Assembly (NCBI GenBank): GCA_000482145.1 | Contig: AUXH01000014.1 | Coordinates: 1-64,000 of the forward strand | Source: Strigomonas culicis | Lineage: Eukaryota; Euglenozoa; Kinetoplastea; Trypanosomatida; Trypanosomatidae | Reading direction: 5' to 3' | Length of the DNA: 64,000 bases | In this document: one piece after another, positions 55,698 to 64,000 of the stretch | How positions within the stretch are numbered: the first letter of the stretch is position 1 | Layout of the letters: each line of letters starts with the position of its first letter | Made by a program: the position numbers and the translations under genes | Notes under the pieces: generated by a model | What the model was told of the DNA's origin: nothing | Databases searched by the model: none | The model's input: only the letters and a program-made list of their open reading frames with translations

Positions 55698-56294
55698 ATG
55701 GGCGGCAAACGCAAGAAGTCCTCGAACGCGCCCCTCAAAAAGGAGAGCAAGTACAAGATCCCGTCGCGCTTCGACTGCCCCCTGTGTGATGCAAAGAGCA
55801 GCATCGCGGTGAAGTTCGTCCGCGCGCGCGGCGTGGCGACGCTGCACTGCCGCCGCTGCCACGTCGGCGAGGGCCGCGAGTGGGAGGTGCTGCAGTTGGA
55901 GAAGTCGGTCGACGTGTTTTTCCGCTTCCGCGAGCGCCTGGTGCAGATCGACCGTGCAATGCAGGAGGAGCAGCAGCAGCGCCAGCAGCAGCACCTGCCG
56001 GCCGGCGACCGCATCCTGCCCAGCGACATTCAGGCCGCCGTGCTTTATCAGTTCAACCAGGCGGCGCCGGTCCCGGTGGGGGCGGCGCCCGCCGCCGCGA
56101 GCCAGGCGCCCCTGCAGGCCCCGCGGCTGGGGCTCGCGCAGCTGTCGCAGGTCGCCGCCGGTGGCGCCGTCCGGCCCATCAACCTGGGCCTGGACGACAT
56201 GGACGAGAAGCTCGCCGGCGCGGTTAGCCACTTCGAGCCGCAGCAGAGCGTGGAGAAAGACGCGGAGGAGGAGTTTAACAGTCTGTTCTCTTGA
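55698..56294 (+). CDS. Elf1/ELOF1-type transcription elongation factor, copy 1
   Basis: 198 residues. The N-terminus MGGKRKKSSNAPLKK is the basic lead of Elf1 (human ELOF1 starts MGRRKxKRK), followed by the zinc ribbon FDCPLCDAKSSIAVKF ... TLHCRRC: Cys27, Cys30, Cys51 and Cys54. The Val-Asp-Val-Phe-Phe segment (SVDVFFRFRERL) corresponds to the family's PIDVYSDWIDACE. Elf1 binds elongating RNA polymerase II near the DNA entry and helps passage through nucleosomes and transcription-coupled repair. The body is standard (about 83 residues in most eukaryotes); here a 115-residue Gln/Ala/Pro-rich tail is added. A second, divergent Elf1-like gene starts 247 bases downstream on the same strand. Start at 55698 is chosen by the acceptor and the family N-terminus. 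Confidence 0.88.
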   Translation: MGGKRKKSSNAPLKKESKYKIPSRFDCPLCDAKSSIAVKFVRARGVATLHCRRCHVGEGREWEVLQLEKSVDVFFRFRERLVQIDRAMQEEQQQRQQQHLPAGDRILPSDIQAAVLYQFNQAAPVPVGAAPAAASQAPLQAPRLGLAQLSQVAAGGAVRPINLGLDDMDEKLAGAVSHFEPQQSVEKDAEEEFNSLFS

Positions 56295-56470
56295 TGTATA
56301 GGTATATACAGTATTATCTCGGTGTGAGTGGGCGTGCGCCAGTGGGGAGTGGCTATGGTCGCGACAGCAGTCGCAGAAATGTAAAAAAAAAAAAACTGCT
56401 CTTTTACTATTATTATTATTATTATCATGATTCTGTATTTGGTTTTATGATTGCAACCTATACATTGGAC

Positions 56471-56539
56471 ATGCTTACTTCTCTCCCTCGCACTTCACTT
56501 CCTCACTACTTTACTGCTAGTATTTTTTTTTCTACTTAG
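56471..56539 (+). promoter_or_regulatory. acceptor region of the second Elf1-like gene
   Basis: C/T-rich sequence from 56471 with AG at 56519-56520 and again at 56538-56539, the latter only two bases before ATG 56542. The rest of the 247-base spacer (56295-56541) is AT-rich without a gene. Confidence 0.6.
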
Positions 56540-56541
56540 TC

Positions 56542-57357
56542 ATGTCCGGAAACAGCAAGTCCTTGCAGCTGTCCAAGCACGGACAGCGTGCGAACAAGAA
56601 CATCAAACAGAATGCGAACGCCCGCGGTACCTTTGACATCCGCCTGCAGCACCAGAACGCGTTCAAGCAAGGCATCCACACCCTCACGGAGTTCAACTGC
56701 CCCATCTGTCGCTGCCGGAACACCATCCGCATCGAGCTGCAGGCCAAGAACAAGACGGCGACCGTCTCGTGCGGGTACTGCCTCTCCGTCGCACGCAACA
56801 GCGGTGCGGGCGGCGGCGGCGCCGGGCGCAGCGACGACCTGCCGTACCCCTTCCAGACCGCGTTTGTGCCCAAGCTCGAGAAGAAGGCAGATGTCTTCTT
56901 CAAGTTTCTCAACGCTTACAATGAGGTGCTGCGGCGGCAGGAGGGCGAGGAAGGGCACAAGTCGGATGCAGGCGTGGGCCGCGCGGAAGGGGGCTCCGAC
57001 GACGAGGACAGCGCGTCTGCCCACTCCGACCGCCCAGATGGCAACACGACGACCAGTACCGGCTTGTTCAATTATGATTTCTTAGCCAACGAGTTGGACG
57101 CCTATACATCAGCAGACACGCATCCGAAACGCGAGAGGGACGAGGAAGAGGAAGAAGCGGAGGAAGAAGGGGAAGAAAATGGTGCGAAGCGGACTCGAAC
57201 CGAACACACATCCAATGGCATGAATAAGGAGGACGGCGATGGTTTTCCTTCAGCCGAAGGTGGGAGTGAAAACGGAAACGATGCCGATGCTCCGGATAAC
57301 GAGGACGCGGGAGAGGATATGGTCGACGACGTAAACGCCTTCTTTAATGACGACTAA
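56542..57357 (+). CDS. Elf1/ELOF1-like zinc-ribbon protein, copy 2
   Basis: 271 residues. FNCPICRCRNTIRIELQAKN (51-70) and VSCGYC (75-80) form the same zinc ribbon as the upstream gene, with Cys53, Cys56, Cys77 and Cys80 (a further Cys at 58). The family's post-ribbon segment appears as KKADVFFKFLNAYNEVL (about 114-130), compared with SVDVFFRFRERLVQI in copy 1. The basic leader is different: a 50-residue Lys/Asn/Gln-rich N-terminus (SLQLSKHGQRANKNIKQNAN) replaces the short Elf1 lead. The tail is acidic (about 190-271: Glu and Asp runs with Lys/Arg blocks, ending VDDVNAFFNDD). The two genes are neighbours, suggesting duplication, but outside the ribbon and the DVFF segment they share little, so the split is old. 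Function is inferred to be RNA polymerase II-linked; division of labour unknown. Confidence 0.82.
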   Translation: MSGNSKSLQLSKHGQRANKNIKQNANARGTFDIRLQHQNAFKQGIHTLTEFNCPICRCRNTIRIELQAKNKTATVSCGYCLSVARNSGAGGGGAGRSDDLPYPFQTAFVPKLEKKADVFFKFLNAYNEVLRRQEGEEGHKSDAGVGRAEGGSDDEDSASAHSDRPDGNTTTSTGLFNYDFLANELDAYTSADTHPKRERDEEEEEAEEEGEENGAKRTRTEHTSNGMNKEDGDGFPSAEGGSENGNDADAPDNEDAGEDMVDDVNAFFNDD

Positions 57358-57656
57358 AACGAATAAGTGTTTGCGTGTGAGTGGGTGGGTGGAGGTGTGT
57401 ATTATTATCACTGTTATGTTTTCAGTACAACTTGCGTTGGGTTGTTGTACTTTGGAGCAATGCATCTACAAAAAAAAAAAATGTGTATCTTTTCTAACAA
57501 TGTGTATGTGGGGTTACTCGTTGTTATTGTTGTGAAGAATACCGCTAGCCATAGAAAGTGTTATTGCTTGATAAGCATTTGCGTGTGCTCTTCTATTTTG
57601 CTCCTTCTATCCACATATTTCACATCTTATAGTTTGCTATTGTTCTTAGATGTTTA
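57358..57656. other. spacer with acceptor next to the start codon
   Basis: About 300 bases, GT- and T-rich. AG at 57648-57649 is one base before an ATG at 57650 (short frame ending at 57670) and eight before the gene's ATG at 57657. Another AG is at about 57632. An additional tract-plus-AG lies inside the gene at 57711-57726. Confidence 0.5.
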
Positions 57657-60600
57657 ATGCGTTCTCTTAATGGTACTCGGATCGGTACCACTACACGAAT
57701 CGTACCCACACCATCTTCCTTTTTAGGCAGTCCGGCGAGCGCGCCTCCCCATCTCGTATGCTGCAGACGGCACGACCTTGCCTCCACACAGACCAGACTC
57801 TATCGCCTGTCGCCGGATGGGGGGCCCGAGAGCTACGCGGCCACGGCCAAACAAGGCTACTCCACGTCCATGACCATGGCCGATTATTACAATATCGTTG
57901 AGGCCTATCACAGCAAGAACAACACGCCTAACAGCAGCCCGCGCCATCCGAGCAGCAGCGGTGGGCTCGGTGCGGCAGCGACCAGCGAGGTGGAGACGCA
58001 AACGCGCATCCTGAAAGTGCCCGTGCCGGCGCCCTCCCAGGAGCAGTTTTTTTTAGTGTCGTCCGCGGGGTCCGCCGCGCGCGGCGCGCCGCCGCGGCAG
58101 CAGGACCGCGCGGATGGCGACCGCGGCGGCGCCCCATCCCGTTTTTTCCACACGCCGTCGCCGCAGGCCTCTCGCGCCTCGACCTACTTCTGTGTACTGT
58201 GTAACGAGGTGTTCGACGAGGAGCTGCAGCAGCAGAAGGTGCACATCAACGCCTCGTCTCGCACCTCCCCGCTGAACCACTCCTCGCGCGAGGTGCTGCT
58301 GGACCACTGCTGCTTCCTGCTGCTGCTGGGGCTGCCCCTGGACCTGCCGTCGCAGCTGCCGCCACCGCCTGGCGCGGCGGCGGCGGCGATGCCGGTGGAG
58401 CGGGCGTCCCTCCACCCGCTCACGGCCGTGTGGGCCGACTTGCTGTATTACAAAAACGAGACCAGCACAGGCGAAGATGCCATCCGCGACTTTGGCTATG
58501 CCCGGCTGCGCCACCAAGCGCAGCCGCACGAGCCGCTGCCCCACCGCGCGCGCCAGCTGTGCCGCCTGCTGCTCTACCTGAAGCAGGAGGGCGTCCTGAG
58601 CTTGGATGCGTCGTATCTGGTGCCGGAATCCGGCCTCAGCATCGCTGAGCTGCGCGCCGCCCCTCCACTCCGCCCGCCGTCCACCGCCGCGACGTCGCTG
58701 CCGTTCCGCCACTCCCTCGCGGAGAACATCGTGCGGCGGCGGCAGCGCCTCGCCTTCGAGCGCGGGGAGTACATCGGTGACAACTGCTGGGGCTGCCACA
58801 TGAGCGCGCGCCTCTTCACGCTCTTCGACGCGATGCAGCAGTACCGACACGCGGCGAGCAGCTACAGCTTCAACGCGATGCGTGACGGACTCGAGACGAA
58901 CCGCATGGCGGAGGACTTCTTCGACTTTCTGAAGCTGGAGCGCGTCGTGCTGCACACCGTCACAGGCGATGCGACCGACGCCGCCCACCCAGATGCAGCG
59001 CACGGGCCGCCCGCGGTGGACAACAGCGCGCTGCGCAAGCAACTGGAGGAAGAGAAGTTAGCCTTCCTGTATACGAAGAAGATGAAGGCGGATATTATCG
59101 AGAACCTTTTTGGGGACCTTCATCTTTTCCTCGTCAAGATGGACCCGCAGCTCGAGGAGAGTAACTCTTCTTTCCTGTACGGGCACTATTATAACGCCGG
59201 CAGGCACCACGACGACAAGCCGCAGAATAAGAACCGCTACCACTACGTGCTGGTCCAGCACTGCCTCAGCGAGCTGTATGACCTGCTGCTGCTGTACCTG
59301 CTGGAGGAGATGCGCGCGCCGGCCGTCGCCGTGGCGAAGCGCATCGTCGCGTCGCTCGTCTGGCTGACACCGCGCATCAGCAAATACAAAAGAGGTACGC
59401 ATCGTGGATTACTGCGCATGAGCCTGCCACGCCCCAGTGGGCCCGGCGCCACCAGCGGCAGCTTGCGGGCCTCGCGGCACGTCCTGCCAGCGTGTCCACG
59501 CCTCCACGAGGAGAGCGTCGCGTATCCATCGCTCGCGCAGAATCTGTTTCTTCAGAGTGAAGCTGACGTCCCTTATGAGCAGCGAAGGTACATTCGAAAA
59601 TACTACACCAAACACCAATCCGTCGGTGCAGACAGCGGTCCTACCACGACCAACGACACGGCTGCTCCTGCATCCGCGTCAGGCGCTACCACTGCGACAG
59701 CAAAAACAAAACAAGAGGAGGCGCTCGAAACATACTACCATCGTTTTCAAAACGCATTTGAGAAGTACCAGCTGGTGAGCACCCCTCAGTCGCCCATGAC
59801 GATGTACGACTATCAGCTTCGCATGAAGAGGGTGAAGAAGCCCTTGTTTATCCCATGCATCCAGTCCGCCGTACCTTTCATAGACCTGTCGCAGATTACG
59901 GCAGCGGCCTCACCATCGCCAGCAGTGGGGGACGAGGAAGCGGCAACAGATGACCACGATGCGAACTCAGTGAAGGGCCCTCGGCATCTTTTGATGACGG
60001 ACATGGACGCGTACGAAGCCCAACACCTCTCCTTCTTTCGCGATAGCTATTACGAGCTCTTTGAGCGGCCTCTCCCCACGGCCGCCTTACTGCATCCGGC
60101 ATCGGCCTCGACCTTTTCATGGGAACGCGTGCGGGTGCGCACGGCGGGGGAACCAGAAAAGGGAGGCGACCCACTCGACCGACGCATCCAGCGGCTGCCA
60201 TCACTGCGACTCCCCTTCGTGACCCCTGGCTCGCCGCTGCCATCCGCGGAAGCGTCTGTCGACTTCATCCGGTCGAACTTCCTGCCGCAGCTGAGTGCGG
60301 AAAAACAAAGTGAGGGTGCGGAGGAGGAGGAAGAGGATGATGGCGGCTGCGCGGACGAGGCGGAGGACGACAGCTTCTATCAGCTGCTGCCCTCGGCGGA
60401 CGCAGCCACGGGTCCCACAACGCGGAGCAAAAACAAGAAGAGCTCGCCTAAACGGGTGCCAATGCTGTACAAGCAATCGCGCTACGTGCCACCGTCGGTG
60501 CGGCCTCCTTCGGCCGGAGTCATCCTTGCACCGGAGCATCAGCCGAGTTACTACTCAGTGGGTCAGTTTGCTTACCTCAACGTCGGCGTCGGCGACCCTT

Positions 60601-60800
60601 TGAAGATAGTTCGAAACCCTTTGCAACAGAATTATCCGCACCATAACCACAGTGAAGGGGATCGTGGGGACACGGCGGATGCGCAGCAAACAGCGGAGGA
60701 GGAGGTGCAGAATGCGGTGAAGCGGTGGAAGCAGATAAACGAAGAAAAGTGGTTCAAAGAAAACAACTATTTTGCCGAGCGAAAGCGCATGTTGGACTAA
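57657..60800 (+). CDS. hypothetical large protein, possible mitochondrial presequence
   Basis: 1047 residues, family not recognised. The start MRSLNGTRIGTTTRIVPTPS is rich in Arg/Ser/Thr and lacks acids for 35 residues, like a mitochondrial presequence. A CxxC pair (YFCVLCNEVF, Cys179 and Cys182) with His/Cys further on (DHCC, about 217-220) suggests a zinc knuckle. Helical stretches such as HCLSELYDLLLLYLLEEMR and VAVAKRIVASLVWLTPRISK (about 537-580) and a C-terminal AVKRWKQINEEKWFKENNYF look conserved, with low-complexity linkers (650-690, 740-790, 880-920) between. Large linkered proteins of this type are frequent among kinetoplastid mitochondrial ribosome and RNA-editing components, but I cannot place it. 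The start is uncertain: a T/C tract and AG at 57711-57726 inside the frame could give a shorter form beginning at Met72 (57870). Confidence 0.75.
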   Translation: MRSLNGTRIGTTTRIVPTPSSFLGSPASAPPHLVCCRRHDLASTQTRLYRLSPDGGPESYAATAKQGYSTSMTMADYYNIVEAYHSKNNTPNSSPRHPSSSGGLGAAATSEVETQTRILKVPVPAPSQEQFFLVSSAGSAARGAPPRQQDRADGDRGGAPSRFFHTPSPQASRASTYFCVLCNEVFDEELQQQKVHINASSRTSPLNHSSREVLLDHCCFLLLLGLPLDLPSQLPPPPGAAAAAMPVERASLHPLTAVWADLLYYKNETSTGEDAIRDFGYARLRHQAQPHEPLPHRARQLCRLLLYLKQEGVLSLDASYLVPESGLSIAELRAAPPLRPPSTAATSLPFRHSLAENIVRRRQRLAFERGEYIGDNCWGCHMSARLFTLFDAMQQYRHAASSYSFNAMRDGLETNRMAEDFFDFLKLERVVLHTVTGDATDAAHPDAAHGPPAVDNSALRKQLEEEKLAFLYTKKMKADIIENLFGDLHLFLVKMDPQLEESNSSFLYGHYYNAGRHHDDKPQNKNRYHYVLVQHCLSELYDLLLLYLLEEMRAPAVAVAKRIVASLVWLTPRISKYKRGTHRGLLRMSLPRPSGPGATSGSLRASRHVLPACPRLHEESVAYPSLAQNLFLQSEADVPYEQRRYIRKYYTKHQSVGADSGPTTTNDTAAPASASGATTATAKTKQEEALETYYHRFQNAFEKYQLVSTPQSPMTMYDYQLRMKRVKKPLFIPCIQSAVPFIDLSQITAAASPSPAVGDEEAATDDHDANSVKGPRHLLMTDMDAYEAQHLSFFRDSYYELFERPLPTAALLHPASASTFSWERVRVRTAGEPEKGGDPLDRRIQRLPSLRLPFVTPGSPLPSAEASVDFIRSNFLPQLSAEKQSEGAEEEEEDDGGCADEAEDDSFYQLLPSADAATGPTTRSKNKKSSPKRVPMLYKQSRYVPPSVRPPSAGVILAPEHQPSYYSVGQFAYLNVGVGDPLKIVRNPLQQNYPHHNHSEGDRGDTADAQQTAEEEVQNAVKRWKQINEEKWFKENNYFAERKRMLD

Positions 60801-60950
60801 CCCAATGAAGTTTTGTACAGTATATAATCAGAACTCACACAACTTAAAGAACAAAAAAAAAGGATGTAATACTCAAGGAAGAGGTTCCTTTTTTTTTCCC
60901 TGCTGATGCCGTTTGCTTTCACATATGCATTATTTGAGCGCATACATGCC

Positions 60951-60979
60951 ATCGTTTCCGCCTCTCTTGTACTCAAAAG
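60951..60979 (+). promoter_or_regulatory. candidate acceptor of the gene at 61021
   Basis: C/T tract (60951-60970) with AG at 60978-60979, giving a 41-base A/G-rich leader and ATG 61021. Upstream ATGs at 60906-60955 would be removed by splicing, so the 36 codons open before 61021 are not coding. The rest of the 220-base spacer is featureless. Confidence 0.55.
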
Positions 60980-61020
60980 ACTCCCTCTCGAAAAAAAAAA
61001 AAAGAGAAAAGGGGAAAGAC

Positions 61021-61836
61021 ATGGCGCACGCGGCCGCGGACGCGAGCCAGAAGGACTACGTCCTCATGTCGCTCGACCCCTCCATCATTCACTTCACCTT
61101 CTCGCGCGTGCGGCCGTCCTTCTCCTGCGGCCGGCCGATCCTCGCGACACTGCAGCAGATCCTGGACGGGGAGGTGCGCATCGAGGACCTGCCACAGCTG
61201 CTGGTCTTCCAGAACGAGGAGAGGGTCGGAGACGAGGAGGAGGAGGAGGAGGAGGACAGCGAGGGCGATCAGAAGAAAAGAAAGATGAAGAAGAAGAAAA
61301 AACAGCAAAGTTCGGACGCGGCGAACGGTGCCACAAAGATTACGTACTTCTCGCAGAACAACAGACGCCTGTACATGTACAAGCTTCTGAAGGAAAAACA
61401 CCATGCGATCGAGACCATCCCAGTCCGCGTGAGGCGGCTCCCCCAGACCAAGCGGATGGCGGATAAGTATAACTCTAAGAAGTGCTCCCTGACCGCTGTG
61501 CTGATGGGGAAGCAAGAAGCAGATGCTGAAAAGGAGGAGGACGACGAGAGCGACAAGGATGCAGAAACAGAATGTGCAGCGGATGCCTGCCCACCTCCGC
61601 AGGAGAAGCGGCAAACCAAGAAAGGGATGGTGCCGTCCTCTGAGGATGAAGATGTCGACGCCGGCGATGGCACACGCAAAGGGAAGAGCAGTACCAATAG
61701 TAATGCGAATGCTGCTTCATCGTCTACGCAGCAACGAAAAGAAAAGCGAAAACAGAAAAAGCAGCAGCGCCATGAAACCAATAATGATAATAATAAAAGC
61801 CTAGAAGATGAATTGAAGGCCATGGGATTTGCGTAA
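61021..61836 (+). CDS. conserved acidic/basic protein of unknown function
   Basis: 271 residues. The first 90 (LDPSIIHFTFSRVRPSFSCG ... ILDGEVRIEDLPQLLVF) and a second block after an acidic-basic linker (ITYFSQNNRRLYMYKLLKE, then VPVRVRRLP-like IPVRVRRLPQTKRMADKYNS) look like an uncharacterised eukaryotic module seen in plants, protists and animals, in which an F-T-H-S-x-I-R-x-x-F-S-x-G block is followed by S-x-x-N-R-R-L-x-x-x-K and a T-K-R-M-x-x-K-Y segment. I recall that pattern but no function. The tail (about 165-271) is Glu/Asp, Ser/Asn and Lys-rich, ending in a short helix (SLEDELKAMGFA). No membrane segment or signal. Nuclear location would suit the charged tail (inference). Confidence 0.78.
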   Translation: MAHAAADASQKDYVLMSLDPSIIHFTFSRVRPSFSCGRPILATLQQILDGEVRIEDLPQLLVFQNEERVGDEEEEEEEDSEGDQKKRKMKKKKKQQSSDAANGATKITYFSQNNRRLYMYKLLKEKHHAIETIPVRVRRLPQTKRMADKYNSKKCSLTAVLMGKQEADAEKEEDDESDKDAETECAADACPPPQEKRQTKKGMVPSSEDEDVDAGDGTRKGKSSTNSNANAASSSTQQRKEKRKQKKQQRHETNNDNNKSLEDELKAMGFA

Positions 61837-62206
61837 TCATCACGACGCTTCTAAACGGTGTACAGACGGTGACATTTATGTATATCTCCTCCGGTAGCCA
61901 AATAACAGTTTGACGACACACGGTAATATAATATGCTTCGATTAACTGTAAAATTGTATAAAACAATACAAAAAAAATATATAGAAAAGATAATTAAAAC
62001 CTTTGTTTACTAATTAAGTATTCTACTTTTTTCGTTTACTTGATGGCGTTCATGATAAAAAAAAAGATCTCCTCTCGTATCTTCACTTATTTAATATCAT
62101 ACATATGTACTAGCTTGTACGAAGAATAAATATCTCTTTATTAACATCCTTCGTTCTGGTTAGTGGTGTTGTACAAAAACGCGATTAATTAAAAAGGTCA
62201 AAAAAA
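61837..62206. other. spacer, AT-rich, with acceptor
   Basis: About 370 bases of AT-rich sequence. The tract at 62132-62160 (TATCTCTTTATTAACATCC... T/C-rich) with AG at 62162-62163 is the likely acceptor for the next gene, leaving a 43-base A-rich leader. No gene or RNA gene recognised. Confidence 0.6.
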
Positions 62207-64000
62207 ATGCCACGCTTCGGTGTCAACTCCGAAACGCGAAACAGCATGGTGGAGCTGAAAAAGAAGAAGAAGACCGTCGCAGAGAAGGTCAACGAGCAGA
62301 TCATTAGCGAGGCGACCCATCAGGCGTCCACCGGGGACGAGCCCCGGCACTACGGCGGGGTCGTGGAGGAGTATGACATGAATTTTAGTGACACCGACAG
62401 TGATCGCGCGGAGACCCACGACAGCTCGAGTAAGGTCAGTAGGAAGAGGCCCCGTGATGCGGAGAAGTCCAGCCGCAAGGCAGCCTTGTTACTAAAGCGG
62501 GGGCCGCTTGACGATTCGCTCTCGCAAGGCAAGTACGCGGCCAAGGCGGCCGCCTCCTCGTTTTACGACCACACCGCGAACGAAAAGGGCTACACGTTTG
62601 AGGACGAGGAGGAAGACGATGAAGAGGGGGAGGAGGAGCCGTTGGCGCAGGCGGGTGATCGCCGCTACACCAAGCAAGACGCGGCCGCCGCCGTGGACGA
62701 TCTCTTCTCCTTCCTGGACATGGATGCGGATGCCACCGGCGGCGCCTCGGCGTCCGCCGTCGACGCGATCGACGCGGAGGGGGAGGAGGACGTGTACCTC
62801 TACTCGAACGAGGACGAGATGACCCCGTCGGACGAGGACGAGGCGGAGGGAAAGAAAAAAAAGGCGAAGCGCCGCACAGAGCGCAAGGCGGTGAAGGCGA
62901 AGGATCTATCGGAGGAGGACTACATGAACTACCTCGAGGCGAAGCGCAGCCGACGGCGGGCGAAGCAGCCGACCCCCGTGTACGATAGCAAGCAGCTCAA
63001 GGAGCTGTTCGATGAGGGCGACGACGACGAGGCGGACGCGGAGGGCGCCGACACGAGCGCGGAGAAGCACATCCTGCAGCAGCTACAGCAGCTGCGGCAG
63101 AGCCAGCTGGGGCTGCTCTCGTCGTCGGCGGACGCCGCGGCCAGCGCCGACGACGACGCGGCGGCGCACGTGCGGCGGCTACAGGAAGAGACGAAGCGGT
63201 TTATTTTCCTCTACGGGCAGCTGCTGCGCATCCGCGTCGCGCTGCAGCAGTGCGTCTGCCGTGGCCTCCGCCTGCCGCCCTACTACGCGAAGCGGCTGTT
63301 CACGTCAGCGAGGGGGGCCGCGCCGGGCAGTGGCGGGGATGAGGCGGACCGCGTCCTTGACGGCGCCGTGCTCCGCCGCGCGTACGACCGCGTGACGGCG
63401 CGGCTGCAGGGGCTGCTGACCCAGTTCTATCAGAGCGCCACGCAGCAGGGCGGCGACGCGACCAAGGCCAAGTCGGCGAGCGCGTCGAAAAAACGGAAGG
63501 TGGAGAAGCCAAGCGCCGACGCGGAGGCGGACGAAGACGGCGACGACGGCGCGGCAGGTGAGATCACACCCTTTGAGAGCATCGACGCCCACTTCCAAAA
63601 GACGGTGAAGGCGCTCGCCGACCCGTGCCTCTCCTTCTGGGGCGACAAGCTCATCCTGAAGCAGACCGGCGCCACGGGCAGCCAGCTCAAGTCCATCGGC
63701 CAGCCACTGCCGGTGCAGATCAAGAACATCATCGCCTCGCAGATGACGAAGATGCGGCACAAGGTGCAGAAGAACAACGCCCACCTGGTGATACTGGGGC
63801 ACCCCATCCACTTCCGCGCGAATGAGGAGCTGCCCGACGCACAGGCGGCGCCGGGGGAGGGCGACGGGGCGCCGGCGACGCGCGAGCTGTACGTGGAGGC
63901 CCGCACGAAGCGGGCGCAGCAGATCGCGGAGGGCGACTTCGACGCCGAAATCTTCAACGACGAACTATTCCTCAAGGAGCTGGTGCACAAGAGCGGCGGG
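62207..64000 (+). CDS. AATF/Bfr2-like ribosome biogenesis factor, 3' end cut by window
   Basis: At least 598 codons; the frame is open to the window end with no stop, so the C-terminus is missing. The start MPRFGVNSETRNSM is the first ATG after the acceptor. After Glu/Asp-rich acidic stretches (about 126-260) the AATF/Bfr2 signature appears: ETKRFIFLYGQLLRIRVALQ (about 328-347), then LRLPPYY, a long linker and the TRAUB-domain-like C-terminal part: FWGDKLILKQTGATGSQLKS, PLPVQIKNIIASQMTKMRHK (about 505-525), and EIFNDELFLKELV at the very end (family eIFDDxDFYxxLLrEl). AATF/Bfr2 works with the small-subunit processome on early pre-rRNA cleavage in the nucleolus. Basic nuclear-type clusters (KKKKAKRR, about 222-230) fit. 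The function in this organism is inferred from the family. Confidence 0.82.
   Translation, partial: MPRFGVNSETRNSMVELKKKKKTVAEKVNEQIISEATHQASTGDEPRHYGGVVEEYDMNFSDTDSDRAETHDSSSKVSRKRPRDAEKSSRKAALLLKRGPLDDSLSQGKYAAKAAASSFYDHTANEKGYTFEDEEEDDEEGEEEPLAQAGDRRYTKQDAAAAVDDLFSFLDMDADATGGASASAVDAIDAEGEEDVYLYSNEDEMTPSDEDEAEGKKKKAKRRTERKAVKAKDLSEEDYMNYLEAKRSRRRAKQPTPVYDSKQLKELFDEGDDDEADAEGADTSAEKHILQQLQQLRQSQLGLLSSSADAAASADDDAAAHVRRLQEETKRFIFLYGQLLRIRVALQQCVCRGLRLPPYYAKRLFTSARGAAPGSGGDEADRVLDGAVLRRAYDRVTARLQGLLTQFYQSATQQGGDATKAKSASASKKRKVEKPSADAEADEDGDDGAAGEITPFESIDAHFQKTVKALADPCLSFWGDKLILKQTGATGSQLKSIGQPLPVQIKNIIASQMTKMRHKVQKNNAHLVILGHPIHFRANEELPDAQAAPGEGDGAPATRELYVEARTKRAQQIAEGDFDAEIFNDELFLKELVHKSGG

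Overview
The window looks like nuclear DNA of a trypanosomatid (kinetoplastid) protist. Twenty protein genes all lie on the + strand and none has a visible intron. GC-rich coding sequence alternates with AT-rich spacers of about 0.2-1.6 kb, and most genes have a polypyrimidine tract and AG just upstream of the start. That is the layout of a polycistronic unit processed by spliced-leader trans-splicing. All three stop codons are used as stops, so the nuclear code is standard. Unusual for the better known GC-rich relatives are long Asn and Gln runs inside otherwise conserved proteins and abundant TA/TC microsatellites in the spacers. I cannot name the genus. Splice acceptors, UTRs and starts are read by eye.

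1-16.4 kb: an N-myristoylation-type N/Q-rich protein of unknown function, then a 3131-residue kinase with two degenerate cyclic-nucleotide-binding-like folds, a PAS domain, a decayed histidine-kinase core, a decayed receiver domain and an apparently active STE-type Ser/Thr kinase. 17-24 kb: a Misato/DML1-like tubulin-related protein, a tubulin tyrosine ligase-like enzyme, a 2.3-copy tandem non-coding repeat and a NUDT19-type Nudix hydrolase. 24-34 kb: NSF/Sec18, a GRAM-like protein, an IroE/Fes-type esterase, an AASDHPPT/Sfp-type phosphopantetheinyl transferase and the cytochrome oxidase copper factor SCO1. 34-50 kb: a giant TruD/PUS7-family protein whose catalytic Asp appears replaced, an unknown protein, and a 2764-residue protein with an N-terminal F-box and about eight C-terminal membrane segments. 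50-64 kb: a tail-anchored ankyrin-type protein, a DDX51/Dbp6-like DEAD-box helicase, two adjacent divergent Elf1/ELOF1 zinc-ribbon proteins, a possibly mitochondrial unknown protein, a small acidic conserved protein and the 5' part of an AATF/Bfr2 ribosome-biogenesis factor cut by the window end.

As usual for such units, neighbours do not form a pathway. Loose themes are tubulin biology (Misato, TTLL), mitochondrial function (SCO1, perhaps the phosphopantetheinyl transferase and the 57.6 kb protein), and transcription or ribosome biogenesis (DDX51, two Elf1 proteins, AATF, the TruD relative). The strongest candidate for new biology is the kinase at 7025-16420. The twin Elf1 genes, the TruD-family protein with altered catalytic motif and the F-box membrane protein come next.
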